From assembly GCA_965198875.1 (NCBI GenBank), contig CBDAPU010000001.1, forward strand, positions 1,240,001-1,304,000: a DNA stretch of 64,000 bases, given 5' to 3'. Position 1 is the stretch's first letter, and the number at the start of each line of letters is the position of its first letter. A program made the translations under genes and the position numbers. Source of the DNA: CBDAPU01 sp965198875. Lineage in GTDB: Bacteria > Pseudomonadota > Gammaproteobacteria > Eutrophobiales > Eutrophobiaceae. The notes below the pieces were generated by a model. That model saw only the letters and a program-made list of their open reading frames with translations, was not told the DNA's origin and did not search any database. Positions 25,186-34,480 of this stretch are shown here, in pieces.

Positions 25186-26121
25186 TTATCTAAAGCCCCT
25201 GTTATTTAAGAATTGCCAGGTGCGGGTGATGTGCAGGATATCCGTCTCTGCACGGAACGTCTGTGGAAAAGGCGCATAAGGCGCCGCCAGTTTGACGATG
25301 CGAATGGCGGCATCGTCCAGTATTTTATGGCCTGAGGAGCGGCGTATGGTAATTTGGTTGATCCCCCCGTCGGGGTTGAGGGCGACGTCAAGGATCAGGC
25401 TACCCGAAATATTGCGCGACCTGGCATCGTCCGGGTAATTGAGATTCCCCACGCGCTCGACTTTTGCCCGCCAGGCCTCCATATAGGCAGCATATTTATA
25501 TGCCTGGGTGCTGGCGGAGATGAACTTGCGTTTTGGCCGCTCGGCTCTCGCCTCCAGCTTGCGTTTTATCTCTGCGCTGAGCGCTGCGATCTTAAAACTG
25601 TTGCTCAGCAATGCCGTGGCGCTGGGCCTGGGTCTTTCGGGTTTTGCCGGCTCTTTTTGCTTCGCCTTAGTTGTTTCATGGGCCTCGATCCTCTCTTGCG
25701 CCACCTCGGCGGTTGTCGACTCAACACTGATCTGCTCTATGGCTTCTATCTCCTTCGGCGTTGCCTCGGCAACCGCCTCAGGCAGGGATGTTGATCCCTG
25801 GCGCTCTGTCGGCGGGGGTGCGCTCACCTCAGCCTGGTTATCAGGGAATGGTGGTGGCAGCGGCGTCGCAGGCGTTACCTTATCGGCCACATCACCGCCG
25901 CCGGCTAAACTCGCCTGGGCGAGTATATCGGCCTCTTCCACTTTGCTCGATTGCTGAACGAGAATGATCTCCATAGCATTGTAGCGGGGTTTAATGTCAT
26001 CCTCCGGTTTGAACACCACGCCTAACACAATGATGGCGTGCAGGATAACGGCAAGACACAGCGTCAAACCCAGTCGGTCAACGGGCGTGATCTGCGCCTG
26101 CATGGCAACAGTTGCGCTCAA
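25186..26121 (-). CDS. TonB-like energy transducer
   Basis: This 311-residue protein has one N-terminal membrane helix (about 17-37), a long periplasmic region rich in P, E, A and K, and a C-terminal TonB domain of about 90 residues (YAAYMEAWRAKVERVGNLNY, SLILDVALNPDGGINQITI, APYAPFP). It should couple the inner-membrane proton gradient to outer-membrane receptors or a related envelope process. No exbB/exbD is adjacent. Its place upstream of yqgE-ruvX is common in gammaproteobacteria, where it is often labelled TonB family protein. Confidence 0.87.
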   Translation of the reverse strand: MSATVAMQAQITPVDRLGLTLCLAVILHAIIVLGVVFKPEDDIKPRYNAMEIILVQQSSKVEEADILAQASLAGGGDVADKVTPATPLPPPFPDNQAEVSAPPPTERQGSTSLPEAVAEATPKEIEAIEQISVESTTAEVAQERIEAHETTKAKQKEPAKPERPRPSATALLSNSFKIAALSAEIKRKLEARAERPKRKFISASTQAYKYAAYMEAWRAKVERVGNLNYPDDARSRNISGSLILDVALNPDGGINQITIRRSSGHKILDDAAIRIVKLAAPYAPFPQTFRAETDILHITRTWQFLNNRGFR

Positions 26122-26222
26122 GACAGTGGGGGGCCTATAAACATCTGCGGGGTATTATAAAATCTTCCAACAAGCATTAGCCAGTATTGAGCGCTTTTAT
26201 TTCATCATGATATTGATGGCTC

Positions 26223-27164
26223 TTAACTTAACCTCTCAGCAATCACGTCGATCAGCCTCTCGGCGATATGTCCCCCGTAGATGTTATCCAGCTCTCGCAC
26301 GCAAGTGGGGCTGGTGATGTTGATCTCGGTTAGGTGATCACCAATGACGTCAAGCCCGACAAACAACAGACCCATCTCCCGCAAAGTGGGCGCCACCTGC
26401 TCACAGATCCAGTGATCTCGCGCCGACAACTCGACCCCTACGCCGCGCCCACCGGCCGCCAGATTGCCGCGAATATCACCGGCTTTGGGTCTTCGCGCCA
26501 GGGCATGTTCAACGGGTTCACCGTCTATCAACAAGATACGTTTATCGCCCTGTGATATGGCGGGCAGAAACTGTTGCGCCATGATGAAATGCTCACCATT
26601 GCCGGTTATGCTCTCCACGATCACATGTCTGTTGTCATCATCATGGCGTACACGGAACACGGAGCTCCCGCCCATGCCATCGAGTGGTTTTAAGATGGCC
26701 TGTTGATGTTCATCTATAAAGGCATGGATCTGTTTTTTATCCCGGCTGATCAATGTCGGGGCGATACATTGCGGAAAGTGTGTGATGAAGGCTTTTTCAT
26801 TGACGTTACGTAAAGCAGTTGGGTGATTGACCACCAGGGCGCCGCTCGCTGCAACGTGCTCGAGGATGTAAGTCATGTAGATGTAATCCATGTTCAGGGG
26901 GGGGTCCTTACGCATCAATATGACGTCCAGCTCGGTTAAGGTCAGCTTGATCTGTCCGTGAAATCTAAACCAGGCCGAGCGGTTATCTTCTACGCTGAGT
27001 CTTCGGCAGTTTGCCCGGGCGATGTTCGCCGTTAAATACACATCTTGCATTTCCATATAATAGAGCTCCCAGCCCCGCCGTTGCGCTACCAGTAATAACG
27101 CCAGGGTTGTGTCTTTACCGGCCTGGATCCCGGCTATGGGATCCATGATCACGCCCATCTTCAT
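26223..27164 (-). CDS. gshB: Glutathione synthetase
   Basis: This 313-residue ATP-grasp ligase adds glycine to gamma-glutamylcysteine. It begins MKMGVIMDPIAGIQAGKDTT, as in the family, and has VLMRKDPPLNMDYIYMTYIL, LKPLDGMGGSSVFRV (ATP-grasp loop) and EINITSPTCVRELD. The ATG at 27164 is used; a TTG two codons upstream is possible. The gene diverges from hemC. No gshA is in the window. Confidence 0.95.
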   Translation of the reverse strand: MKMGVIMDPIAGIQAGKDTTLALLLVAQRRGWELYYMEMQDVYLTANIARANCRRLSVEDNRSAWFRFHGQIKLTLTELDVILMRKDPPLNMDYIYMTYILEHVAASGALVVNHPTALRNVNEKAFITHFPQCIAPTLISRDKKQIHAFIDEHQQAILKPLDGMGGSSVFRVRHDDDNRHVIVESITGNGEHFIMAQQFLPAISQGDKRILLIDGEPVEHALARRPKAGDIRGNLAAGGRGVGVELSARDHWICEQVAPTLREMGLLFVGLDVIGDHLTEINITSPTCVRELDNIYGGHIAERLIDVIAERLS

Positions 27165-27254
27165 TTGCAAAAATCCATCAAGGTTGTGTACATGCCCTGC
27201 ACCCTGCTAGTGTATCGGCAAGTCCTGGGGATTGATATTAAAGCCGCTCCGTTC

Positions 27255-28193
27255 ATGAGTGACCTAACCTTGAAAATAGTAACACGTAAGAGTCCTTTAG
27301 CGATGTGGCAGGCTAAATACGTCATGCACTCCCTGCAAAACATCCACCCAGACCTTCATATCGAGATCTGCGGGATGAAAACGCTGGCCGATCAATTCCT
27401 AAATCGCCCCATAGGCAGTATGGGCGGTAAGGGCCTGTTCGTGAAAGAGCTGGAGCAGGCGCTACTCGATGGTGATGCGGATATTGCCGTTCATTCAATG
27501 AAAGATGTGACCGTGGATATGCCCGCCGGTTTATCCCTGCCGGTGATCATGCAGCGTGAAGACCCCCGGGATGTGTTCATAGCAAACGGGTTGTTATCGC
27601 CCGATGAGCCGCCGCCCGGGCTCAAAGTGGGCACCTCGAGTTTGCGCCGCCAATGCCAGCTTCACGCCGCATACCCGGGATTACGGCTGTCGGATATACG
27701 CGGTAATGTGGGCACTCGACTGAAGCAACTGGATGATGGCGAGTACGATGCGCTGATCCTTGCCGCAGCCGGCATGAAGCGATTGGGTCTGGCGGGGCGT
27801 ATCAAGCGCTACATGGATGTAAAATGCATGTTACCGGCGGTGGGTCAGGGGGCGATGGGGATACAAACCCGGGCGGCCGATGAGCGCATTTTGACGCTTA
27901 TTCGGCCTCTGGATCATAAAGATACGCACCTGTGTGTTCGCGCAGAGCGGGCACTGTCGAGAAAACTGCATGGCGATTGTCACCTGCCCATCGCCGCCTA
28001 TGCCGTGATCACAGCGGGCACACTCAGCTTATCTGCGATGGTAGGCAGGCCGGATGGCAGCAGGATAGAAAAAGCCGACATTAAAGGCGACATGTGCGAT
28101 CCTGAAAGTCTCGCCGACCAATTAGGGGATACGCTATTAGCGCAAGGCGCTGATCACATCTTGCAGGAAGTTCTCGCCAATGAAGATACATAG
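27255..28193 (+). CDS. hemC: Porphobilinogen deaminase (hydroxymethylbilane synthase)
   Basis: This 312-residue enzyme joins four porphobilinogens into hydroxymethylbilane for heme. Motifs include IVTRKSPLAMWQ, GGKGLFVKELE, AVHSMKDV and the RRQCQL region. The dipyrromethane-cofactor cysteine is in LHGDCHLPIAAYA, where homologues usually read GGCxxPIG. The ATG at 27255 puts the conserved N-terminus in place; an upstream open frame of 30 codons is not conserved in character. It begins hemC-hemD-hemX-hemY. Confidence 0.94.
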   Translation: MSDLTLKIVTRKSPLAMWQAKYVMHSLQNIHPDLHIEICGMKTLADQFLNRPIGSMGGKGLFVKELEQALLDGDADIAVHSMKDVTVDMPAGLSLPVIMQREDPRDVFIANGLLSPDEPPPGLKVGTSSLRRQCQLHAAYPGLRLSDIRGNVGTRLKQLDDGEYDALILAAAGMKRLGLAGRIKRYMDVKCMLPAVGQGAMGIQTRAADERILTLIRPLDHKDTHLCVRAERALSRKLHGDCHLPIAAYAVITAGTLSLSAMVGRPDGSRIEKADIKGDMCDPESLADQLGDTLLAQGADHILQEVLANEDT

Positions 28194-28959
28194 CCGCTCT
28201 TTGGCGGGAAGGAAAATACTGATCACGCGGCCCGAGCGGCAGTCAGTAAAACTGTGTCAAATGATTGAATCCTTGCAGGGGATCCCGATAACATTTCCAA
28301 CGATTGACATACAGCCCATTGAATTAGCGGCCGATGCACCGGCAAAGGAGCGGATGTTGAGGGATGTTGTGATCGCTATTTTTATCAGCAGCAATGCGGT
28401 TATCCATGCACAGCGGTCATTTCCGCAGTTAATCGAATACTTGCAGGACAAACCGGTTATCGCCGCAGGTCAAGGCACTGCCGAGCGCCTGGCGGCAATC
28501 GGTTTATACCATGCCGTCTATGCAGAGGAAGAGGGGGGGAGTGAGGCTTTGGCGGGTTTACCCGTACTCTCCCAGGTGAAAGACAAGCATATATTGATCG
28601 TGCGAGGAGAAGGTGGCCGAGAATGGCTAAAAGATAAATTAACCTCAAAAGGCGCCAGGGTGAGGTATCTGGAGGTCTACCGGCGTAAAAAACCCGATGT
28701 CAGTCAGGCGCAGATGGAGAGAATTTGGCATCATGGTGAGCTGGATGCGGTAGTGATAACCAGCAGGGAAGGGCTAACGAATCTGCTCGAACTAATCCCT
28801 GCCGCAGAGCACACGGCATTGCATAAAACAACACTCGTGGTCATGAGTGATCGGATAGGGCGATATGCCGTTAATTTGGGTTTTAACCGCATTGTTGTGG
28901 CGTTGGAAAATCATGACGCCGCCCTGGTGGATGCGTTGATGCGCTTAAACGGGAACTAA
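28180..28959 (+). CDS. hemD: Uroporphyrinogen-III synthase
   Basis: This 259-residue protein cyclises hydroxymethylbilane to uroporphyrinogen III. HemD sequences diverge widely, but the start GRKILITRPERQS, ISSNAV, VIAAGQGTAERL and LIVRGEGGREWLKDKL, plus ITSREGLTNLLEL, fit the family. It overlaps the end of hemC by 14 bases and lies 3 bp before hemX, the standard operon order. Confidence 0.92.
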   Translation: MKIHSRSLAGRKILITRPERQSVKLCQMIESLQGIPITFPTIDIQPIELAADAPAKERMLRDVVIAIFISSNAVIHAQRSFPQLIEYLQDKPVIAAGQGTAERLAAIGLYHAVYAEEEGGSEALAGLPVLSQVKDKHILIVRGEGGREWLKDKLTSKGARVRYLEVYRRKKPDVSQAQMERIWHHGELDAVVITSREGLTNLLELIPAAEHTALHKTTLVVMSDRIGRYAVNLGFNRIVVALENHDAALVDALMRLNGN

Positions 28960-28962
28960 AGA

Positions 28963-30024
28963 ATGAATGAGCAAGTAGAGCAAGCAAAAGCGATAAGCGA
29001 AGAGCAGGCCGTGAGGAAACGGGCGACCGGTAGATCTATCGGCTCAGCCCTGTTATTGGCGATAGCGATGATCATGGTTATGGGCATCGCCGTCTATCTG
29101 GCAACGACCATCCAGGAAAAACTGAAATTAAACGAAGCCAATAGCCGCGCACTTCAGGCGAGGATACAGGCGCTGGAGAAGACCACCAGGGCCTTGCATC
29201 AGCAGGGCGAAGCATTACAGAGCAGAGTCGATAACACCCACACACAGGTTGGGGCGCTGCTAGAGAATTTCAGCGTTTTATATCAACAGAAAAACAACGA
29301 GATTGGCTGGCAGCTAACAGAGATAAAATACCTGTTGCTGACCGCCGCCCATCGCCTGGTATTGGCGAGAGACGTTGACACAGCGTTAGTGGCCCTGCAA
29401 ACGGCCGATGAGAAACTCAAGGCGCTACCGGATCCCGGGCTGATAACGGTGCGTGAACAACTGCTCGCTGACATGAACCGCTTAAAGGCCGCAAGCACGA
29501 TAGACTTTACCGGCCTCGCCTTGTATTTAAGTGACTTAACAAAACGCGTTCGGGCGTTTCCCTTAAATGTCAACGAGGGCGCTGATGTGACCAGAGCCCC
29601 TGCCCGGGACGAACCCCCGGACCATCAGGACCGCTGGCAGCGGCTAAAAAGCGCCCTGTGGCAGGAACTAAAGACGCTGGTGGTTATAAGACGTGCAGGC
29701 GAAGGCGGGGTCGCTACCTTATTGCCGCAAGAGGCGTATTTCCTGTATCAAAACTTGAGGCTACAACTCGAATCCGCCCGTCTGGCCCTGTTGAGCCGGG
29801 ACGGCGAACAATTCCAGGATGCGATTAAGACAAGCATGGATTGGCTGGATCAGTATTTCAATACCGGCGATCATCACGTCAGCGCCGCCCTGGATACCCT
29901 GGCGGCCATGAGAGAAATAGACTTTGATGAGCCCTTGCCCACCATCCATCCCTCCCTTGCGGCATTGGACGCCTATATAACCGCCCAAACAAGCGCCATG
30001 ATCGATGAGGAGGCGGGGCGGTGA
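28963..30024 (+). CDS. hemX: HemX-like membrane protein
   Basis: This 353-residue protein has a short cytoplasmic N-terminus, one membrane helix (about 26-48), a coiled coil (about 52-105) and a helical periplasmic domain. It matches the HemX family found between hemD and hemY in gammaproteobacteria. Despite older annotation as uroporphyrin-III C-methyltransferase, no methyltransferase motif is present. The stop overlaps the hemY GTG start. A structural or scaffolding role is generally assumed. Confidence 0.88.
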   Translation: MNEQVEQAKAISEEQAVRKRATGRSIGSALLLAIAMIMVMGIAVYLATTIQEKLKLNEANSRALQARIQALEKTTRALHQQGEALQSRVDNTHTQVGALLENFSVLYQQKNNEIGWQLTEIKYLLLTAAHRLVLARDVDTALVALQTADEKLKALPDPGLITVREQLLADMNRLKAASTIDFTGLALYLSDLTKRVRAFPLNVNEGADVTRAPARDEPPDHQDRWQRLKSALWQELKTLVVIRRAGEGGVATLLPQEAYFLYQNLRLQLESARLALLSRDGEQFQDAIKTSMDWLDQYFNTGDHHVSAALDTLAAMREIDFDEPLPTIHPSLAALDAYITAQTSAMIDEEAGR

Positions 30025-31250
30025 GGTTGTTGTTTACCGCTCTTTTTGCGCTGGTTTTGGCGGTTCTCATGGCCGGGTTGTTGCAACGCAGCCCAGGCCT
30101 TTTCACCTTTACCTACGATGAATGGGTGGTGCAGAGTAGCCTTACGGCCTTTGTGTTTGTGTTCGTGGTGGTCTTTTTGCTGGTGTATTTTTTTATCTGG
30201 TTGATAAGAGAACTCTATCGCCTGCCAAAGACGCTGGGACGCTGGTCTTCACACAGACGACATCAACGCTCGCAAACCTGTCTCGCCCGGGGATGGCTGG
30301 CCATGATGGAGGGCAACTGGTCTGTCGCTGAGCGCGCCTTTCGAAAGGGGGCGAATTACTCACGCCTGCCGTTGGTTAATTATCTGGGCGCCGCTCGCGC
30401 CGCACAACTACAGGGAGAGGCGGACAGGGGCGATCATTATCTGCGACTTGCAGATGCATGCCATGGCGGCTCAAGCCTTGCGGTCGGGATCACAAAGGCA
30501 ACATGGCAGCTTGATCAGAGACACATTGAACAGGCCCGCGCCACCTTGACGTCACTGGAAAGCGAACAGCCGGGATGCGCCCAGGTAAAGCGTATGTTGT
30601 TGGATACCACAGTGCGGTTAGAAGACTGGGGGCAGGCAATCGAGTTGTTAGAGGAGTGCGAATCAAAAGGCCTGTTGCCCCTTGAGCGGATCAGGGTAAA
30701 ACAACACATGGCCTATGCCGGTTTATTAAGGCAGGCTGACAGGGCGGCTTTGGATGGGTGTTGGCGGGCGCTCCCGGGTAGACTGAAAAAGGAAACGCAA
30801 CTGATAGCGGTGTATGTTACGCAAAGACTGGGTTTTGCCGACACCGGTGATTGCGAGGTGTTGTTGCGCCATGCGCTGAGGAGAAAGTGGGCCCCGGAGT
30901 TGGTGAGATTATACGGTCTCGTTGAGGGCGATAACCTGAGCCGACAATTAGCGTATATGGAAAGAGCATTACATCATCATCCCAACGATCCCGTCCTGCT
31001 CTTAACCCTGGGGCGCCTGTGTAAAAAAAGCAACCTGTGGGGCAAATCCAGGGGGTATTTAGAGCGGAGTATTGATATTCACCCTGATCCAGAGGCCTAT
31101 CAGGAATTGGCGACCCTGCTAGAGCGACAGGGCGAGAAGGCGGCGGCGGCGATGTATTATCAGAAAGGCTTACATATCGCAACGTCAAGTGCATATCGCC
31201 GATCTGAGTCCATGAGTGGCGCAGGTGAAGAAGTAGCGGCGGATCCCTGA
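30021..31250 (+). CDS. hemY: HemY, TPR-containing membrane protein
   Basis: This 409-residue protein has two N-terminal hydrophobic segments (about 1-20 and 43-67), the conserved RSPGLFTFTYDEWVVQSSL between them, and a helical TPR-type remainder with ALHHHPNDPVLLLTLGRLC and AYQELATLLERQGEKAAA. It matches HemY_N plus TPR. It starts with GTG, overlapping hemX by four bases (GTGA). Its exact role in heme synthesis is unresolved. Confidence 0.9.
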   Translation: MRLLFTALFALVLAVLMAGLLQRSPGLFTFTYDEWVVQSSLTAFVFVFVVVFLLVYFFIWLIRELYRLPKTLGRWSSHRRHQRSQTCLARGWLAMMEGNWSVAERAFRKGANYSRLPLVNYLGAARAAQLQGEADRGDHYLRLADACHGGSSLAVGITKATWQLDQRHIEQARATLTSLESEQPGCAQVKRMLLDTTVRLEDWGQAIELLEECESKGLLPLERIRVKQHMAYAGLLRQADRAALDGCWRALPGRLKKETQLIAVYVTQRLGFADTGDCEVLLRHALRRKWAPELVRLYGLVEGDNLSRQLAYMERALHHHPNDPVLLLTLGRLCKKSNLWGKSRGYLERSIDIHPDPEAYQELATLLERQGEKAAAAMYYQKGLHIATSSAYRRSESMSGAGEEVAADP

Positions 31251-31534
31251 GTGATCATCTAATGTTGATGATCAAACCATCAACCCAAAGGTCGCCTTAA
31301 CATATCCGTTGCCGGGATCACGGCTCGTTCGATAGCGGACAGACGGGCTATGCAAAGCCATCTAACGGCACGGCTCTTCACCCATCACCCGGCATCGACT
31401 CTTTAGAAGAGCGCCGGCAAGATAGATCTCCTGCGCCCTGATGCGGCGCTCATCGTCAGGGATCGCAAGATGCACGACTGGCCGATGGGCATGGATGACC
31501 GACAAACCACACCTGCCGTCTGTTGGGATGGGTA

Positions 31535-33271
31535 CTAGGGTTTTGCCTGCTCCAGCAACGTCTTCACCTCGGCGCCTGATTTTGCCTGTAGCGCTTTATC
31601 AGCGAGGGGGATGAGTTCGCTCAGCTCACTTTCAATGATCATCTTCTTCACCTCCAGCAGATAGCCCGGATGAACGCTGAACTCTCTAAGGCCAAGACCG
31701 AGCAGCAGTTGGGTGTGTTTGCTGTTGCCGGCCATCTCCCCGCACATGGCCACGGGAATGTTTGCCCGACTGCCCGCCGTCAGCGTCGTCTTGATCAACC
31801 TCAAGACCGCCGGATGCAGGGGATCATAAAGATAATTAACCTCGTCATTAACGCGATCAATGGCGATGGTGTATTGAATGAGATCGTTCGTGCCGATGGA
31901 TAAAAAATCCATCTGCGCGGCGAACATATCCGCACAAATGGCGGCGGCCGGCACCTCGACCATTGCGCCGATGGGAATGTCGGCGTTAAACGCTAATGCC
32001 TCTGCCCTTAGCTCGGTTTTTACCTCATCGATCATCTCCAGCACCTGACGGGTTTCCTGCATGTTTGACAACATGGGGATCATAAGCCGCACATCGCCGT
32101 GGGCCGAGGCGCGCAGTATGGCCCGTAATTGCGGGCGGAACAGCGACGGGTCTTTCAGGCATAGCCTTATTGCCCGTAACCCCAGGGCCGGATTGGACTG
32201 CATCGGGCCTGTTTGTCTGCCGCCGTCGACCTGCTTGTCGGCGCCGAGATCAAGGGTGCGTATGGTCAACGGCAACCCGTTCATCTTTTTGAGGACGGCC
32301 AGATAGGTGTCGTAATGCTCATCTTCCTGCGGCGGGGAGCCGCGGTTCATGTAGAGAAACTCGGTTCGATAAAGCCCGACCCCGTTTGCGCCCACTTCCC
32401 TGACGGTGTCGAAATCACGCGGCAGCTCAATGTTGGCCTGCAACCCAATAGCCACCCCATCCCGTGTTTTCGCCGGCGACTCTTTTAATGCGATGAGGGC
32501 GGCGATATATTTTTCATCTTCCTGTTGTTGTTGCCGGTAGTGCTGCAGACTTAACGCATCGGGGTCGATGAGCATGACGCCGGCATTGCCATCGATGATG
32601 ACGACATCGTCCTCCTTTAGAAAACGCCGCGCCTCGTGCAGGCTGATGATGGCCGGGATCCCGAGGCTTCTCGCCAGAATGGCGGTGTGTGAGGTGGGGC
32701 CGCCGTATTCGGTGGCGAAGGCGACAACACCATGATGTTGCATCAATACGGTATCGGCGGGCGCCAGATCATCGGCGATGACGATATAACCCGTCAGTCG
32801 GTTGTCGGGCTCCTCATGTGGCAGGGGGCTGTGTTTGAGCAAGACTCTGAGCACACGGTTTACCACATGTTCAACATCATCTTTTCTTGTACGCAGATAG
32901 GCGTCGCCCATCTCTTCAAATACCTGGATCAGGGCGTCCCGTTGTAATGTTAGCGCCCATTCCGCATTATAGTGTCCCTGTCGAATTAACCTGGACGGCT
33001 CCTGGGTTAAGGTCGCATCATCGAGCATTAACAAATGAGCGTCGATGAAGGTTGAAATGTCAGATGCGGTGTTGGCCGGGATGTGCTCGCGTATGGCGCG
33101 CAGTTGTTGTTTGGCCTCGGCGACGGCGGTGTTTAACCTTGCAACCTCGGCCTCGATCTGATCCCCATCAATGTGGTATTCGGGTATATCAAGCCGGTCG
33201 CGCCGGATGATATGCACATGACCTATGGCGATGCCTCGGGATCCCCCCATGCCGTGTAACGCCAGGGTCAT
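31535..33271 (-). CDS. ptsI: PTS enzyme I (phosphoenolpyruvate-protein phosphotransferase)
   Basis: This 578-residue enzyme transfers phosphate from PEP to HPr. The phosphohistidine is in GGPTSHTAILARSLGIPAI; the PEP-binding domain has YRTEFLYMNRGSPPQEDEHY, LRAIRLCL, GAMVEVPAA and LSIGTNDLIQY. There is no N-terminal GAF domain, so it is a PtsI-type enzyme rather than the longer PtsP. It overlaps the HPr gene by four bases and ends the rpoN-hpf-ptsN-rapZ-HPr-ptsI run. No sugar EIIC permease is nearby, indicating a regulatory PTS. Confidence 0.95.
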   Translation of the reverse strand: MTLALHGMGGSRGIAIGHVHIIRRDRLDIPEYHIDGDQIEAEVARLNTAVAEAKQQLRAIREHIPANTASDISTFIDAHLLMLDDATLTQEPSRLIRQGHYNAEWALTLQRDALIQVFEEMGDAYLRTRKDDVEHVVNRVLRVLLKHSPLPHEEPDNRLTGYIVIADDLAPADTVLMQHHGVVAFATEYGGPTSHTAILARSLGIPAIISLHEARRFLKEDDVVIIDGNAGVMLIDPDALSLQHYRQQQQEDEKYIAALIALKESPAKTRDGVAIGLQANIELPRDFDTVREVGANGVGLYRTEFLYMNRGSPPQEDEHYDTYLAVLKKMNGLPLTIRTLDLGADKQVDGGRQTGPMQSNPALGLRAIRLCLKDPSLFRPQLRAILRASAHGDVRLMIPMLSNMQETRQVLEMIDEVKTELRAEALAFNADIPIGAMVEVPAAAICADMFAAQMDFLSIGTNDLIQYTIAIDRVNDEVNYLYDPLHPAVLRLIKTTLTAGSRANIPVAMCGEMAGNSKHTQLLLGLGLREFSVHPGYLLEVKKMIIESELSELIPLADKALQAKSGAEVKTLLEQAKP

Positions 33272-33537
33272 TCCTCTTCCCCGAAACGCGCCGCGACTAA
33301 TTGCGCCAGCGCAGCCATGGCGTCCTCTTCATCGCTGCCGTTGATGGTTAATTCCATGTTCGCGCCTTTTGCCGCAGCAAGCATCATCAGGCCCATAATG
33401 CTCTTTCCATTGATGGTCTTGCCCCTGACGCTAACATCAATGTTCGACTCGAACAGGGATGCGGTTTGCACGAACTGCGCCGCCGCCCGCGCGTGCAGGC
33501 CCAGCTTGTTGATAATAGCGATGGTTTTCTTTTGCAT
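33268..33537 (-). CDS. ptsH: Phosphocarrier protein HPr (NPr type)
   Basis: This 89-residue protein has the active-site histidine in NKLGLHARAAAQFV (His15 region) and a serine in NGKSIMGLMMLAA at the usual position 46. It carries phosphate from EI to EIIA proteins. It starts directly after the stop of the presumed EIIA(Man) remnant and overlaps ptsI. The intact Ser46-type site is notable because no full HPr kinase gene is present in the locus. Confidence 0.94.
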   Translation of the reverse strand: MQKKTIAIINKLGLHARAAAQFVQTASLFESNIDVSVRGKTINGKSIMGLMMLAAAKGANMELTINGSDEEDAMAALAQLVAARFGEEE

Positions 33538-33615
33538 TTATGCCGCGCTCACCTCGGTTATGCCGTCAATCCCGCCGCTTGTTATGTCGTCAAGCAACGC
33601 CTTACAGGCCTCTGT
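33538..33615 (-). pseudogene. Possible C-terminal remnant of an EIIA(Man)-type PTS protein
   Basis: In the frame shifted from rapZ, codons read EACKALLDDITSGGIDGI followed by TEVSAA and a stop directly abutting the HPr start. In many proteobacteria an EIIA(Man)-like gene of about 130-150 codons lies exactly between rapZ and HPr, and its C-terminal end has this leucine/alanine helix plus Gly-Gly-x-x-Gly-Ile pattern. Here only about 25 codons remain, partly overlapping the rapZ 3' end. This is consistent with a deletion that removed the rest of the gene. The match is by eye only. Confidence 0.4.
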
Positions 33616-34480
33616 GGCGGATCAACACATGTCGCCCCTCGTCGATAAAATGCCGCGCCAGCCGCTCGGCCATGTAGACGGAACGATGATGTCCGCCGGT
33701 ACAACCGATGGCTATGGTCAAATAACTGCGGCCCTCGGCCTCAAACATCGGAACAAAAGACTGGAAAAAGTGAATGAGCTGATCCAGCATGCGGATCACC
33801 GGCTCCTCATCACAGAGGAATTCAACCACTGGCTTATCTTTGCCGCTATAGTGGCGCAGGTCTCTCTCCCAATAGGGATTGGGCAGGCAACGCACATCAA
33901 ACACAAAGTCGGCGTCATTGGGGGCGCCGTGCTTAAAACCAAACGAGAGGAACTGCATTGACAGGGCGCCCGGATCCCGACCGGCGACGCGCGCAGATAT
34001 GATCTCCCTGAGGCCGTGGGCGAGCGTGTGGCTGGTGTCGATATGTAAGTCCGAGAGCTCGGATAAAGTGGCGAGCAGCTCTCGCTCCTGGCGGATGGCG
34101 TCGGCCAGTGATAACTCTGCCGATGAGAGCGGGTGTTTTCTTCTGGTTTCGCTGAAGCGCCTTTTGAGCACATCGTTGTCGGCTTGAAGAAAAATAATCT
34201 CCGCAGCGCGCCCCTGTTTTTTTAACCTCGAAATATAATCCGCCACATCACCTAACCCCGTCAGCAGACTGCGTGCATCGACGCCTATGGCGATGCGTTT
34301 GCCGATCTTCGCATCATGGGTATCGATGTACTCAAAGAGTTTATCAAGAAGCACGATGGGCAGATTATCAATACAATAAAAACTCAAATCCTCCAGGGCA
34401 TGCAACACAACGGACTTTCCGGCGCCGGACAGACCGCTGATGATCACCAACCGCTCCTCAAAGTCGGCCTCCTCAGACAC
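33602..34480 (-). CDS. rapZ: RNase adapter protein RapZ
   Basis: This protein of about 292 residues is a P-loop NTPase-like factor that in enterobacteria controls GlmS through small RNAs. Walker A is IISGLSGAGKSVVLHALED; FYCIDNLP, the C-terminal CTGGHHRSVYMAE and LSFGFKHGAP are family motifs. I choose the GTG at 34480, which overlaps the preceding ORF stop and gives normal length; an ATG at 34534 would add 18 residues. The protein ends RHVLIRHRGL, near the usual RHR end. It sits in the nitrogen-PTS operon, its usual place. Confidence 0.92.
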   Translation of the reverse strand: MSEEADFEERLVIISGLSGAGKSVVLHALEDLSFYCIDNLPIVLLDKLFEYIDTHDAKIGKRIAIGVDARSLLTGLGDVADYISRLKKQGRAAEIIFLQADNDVLKRRFSETRRKHPLSSAELSLADAIRQERELLATLSELSDLHIDTSHTLAHGLREIISARVAGRDPGALSMQFLSFGFKHGAPNDADFVFDVRCLPNPYWERDLRHYSGKDKPVVEFLCDEEPVIRMLDQLIHFFQSFVPMFEAEGRSYLTIAIGCTGGHHRSVYMAERLARHFIDEGRHVLIRHRGL

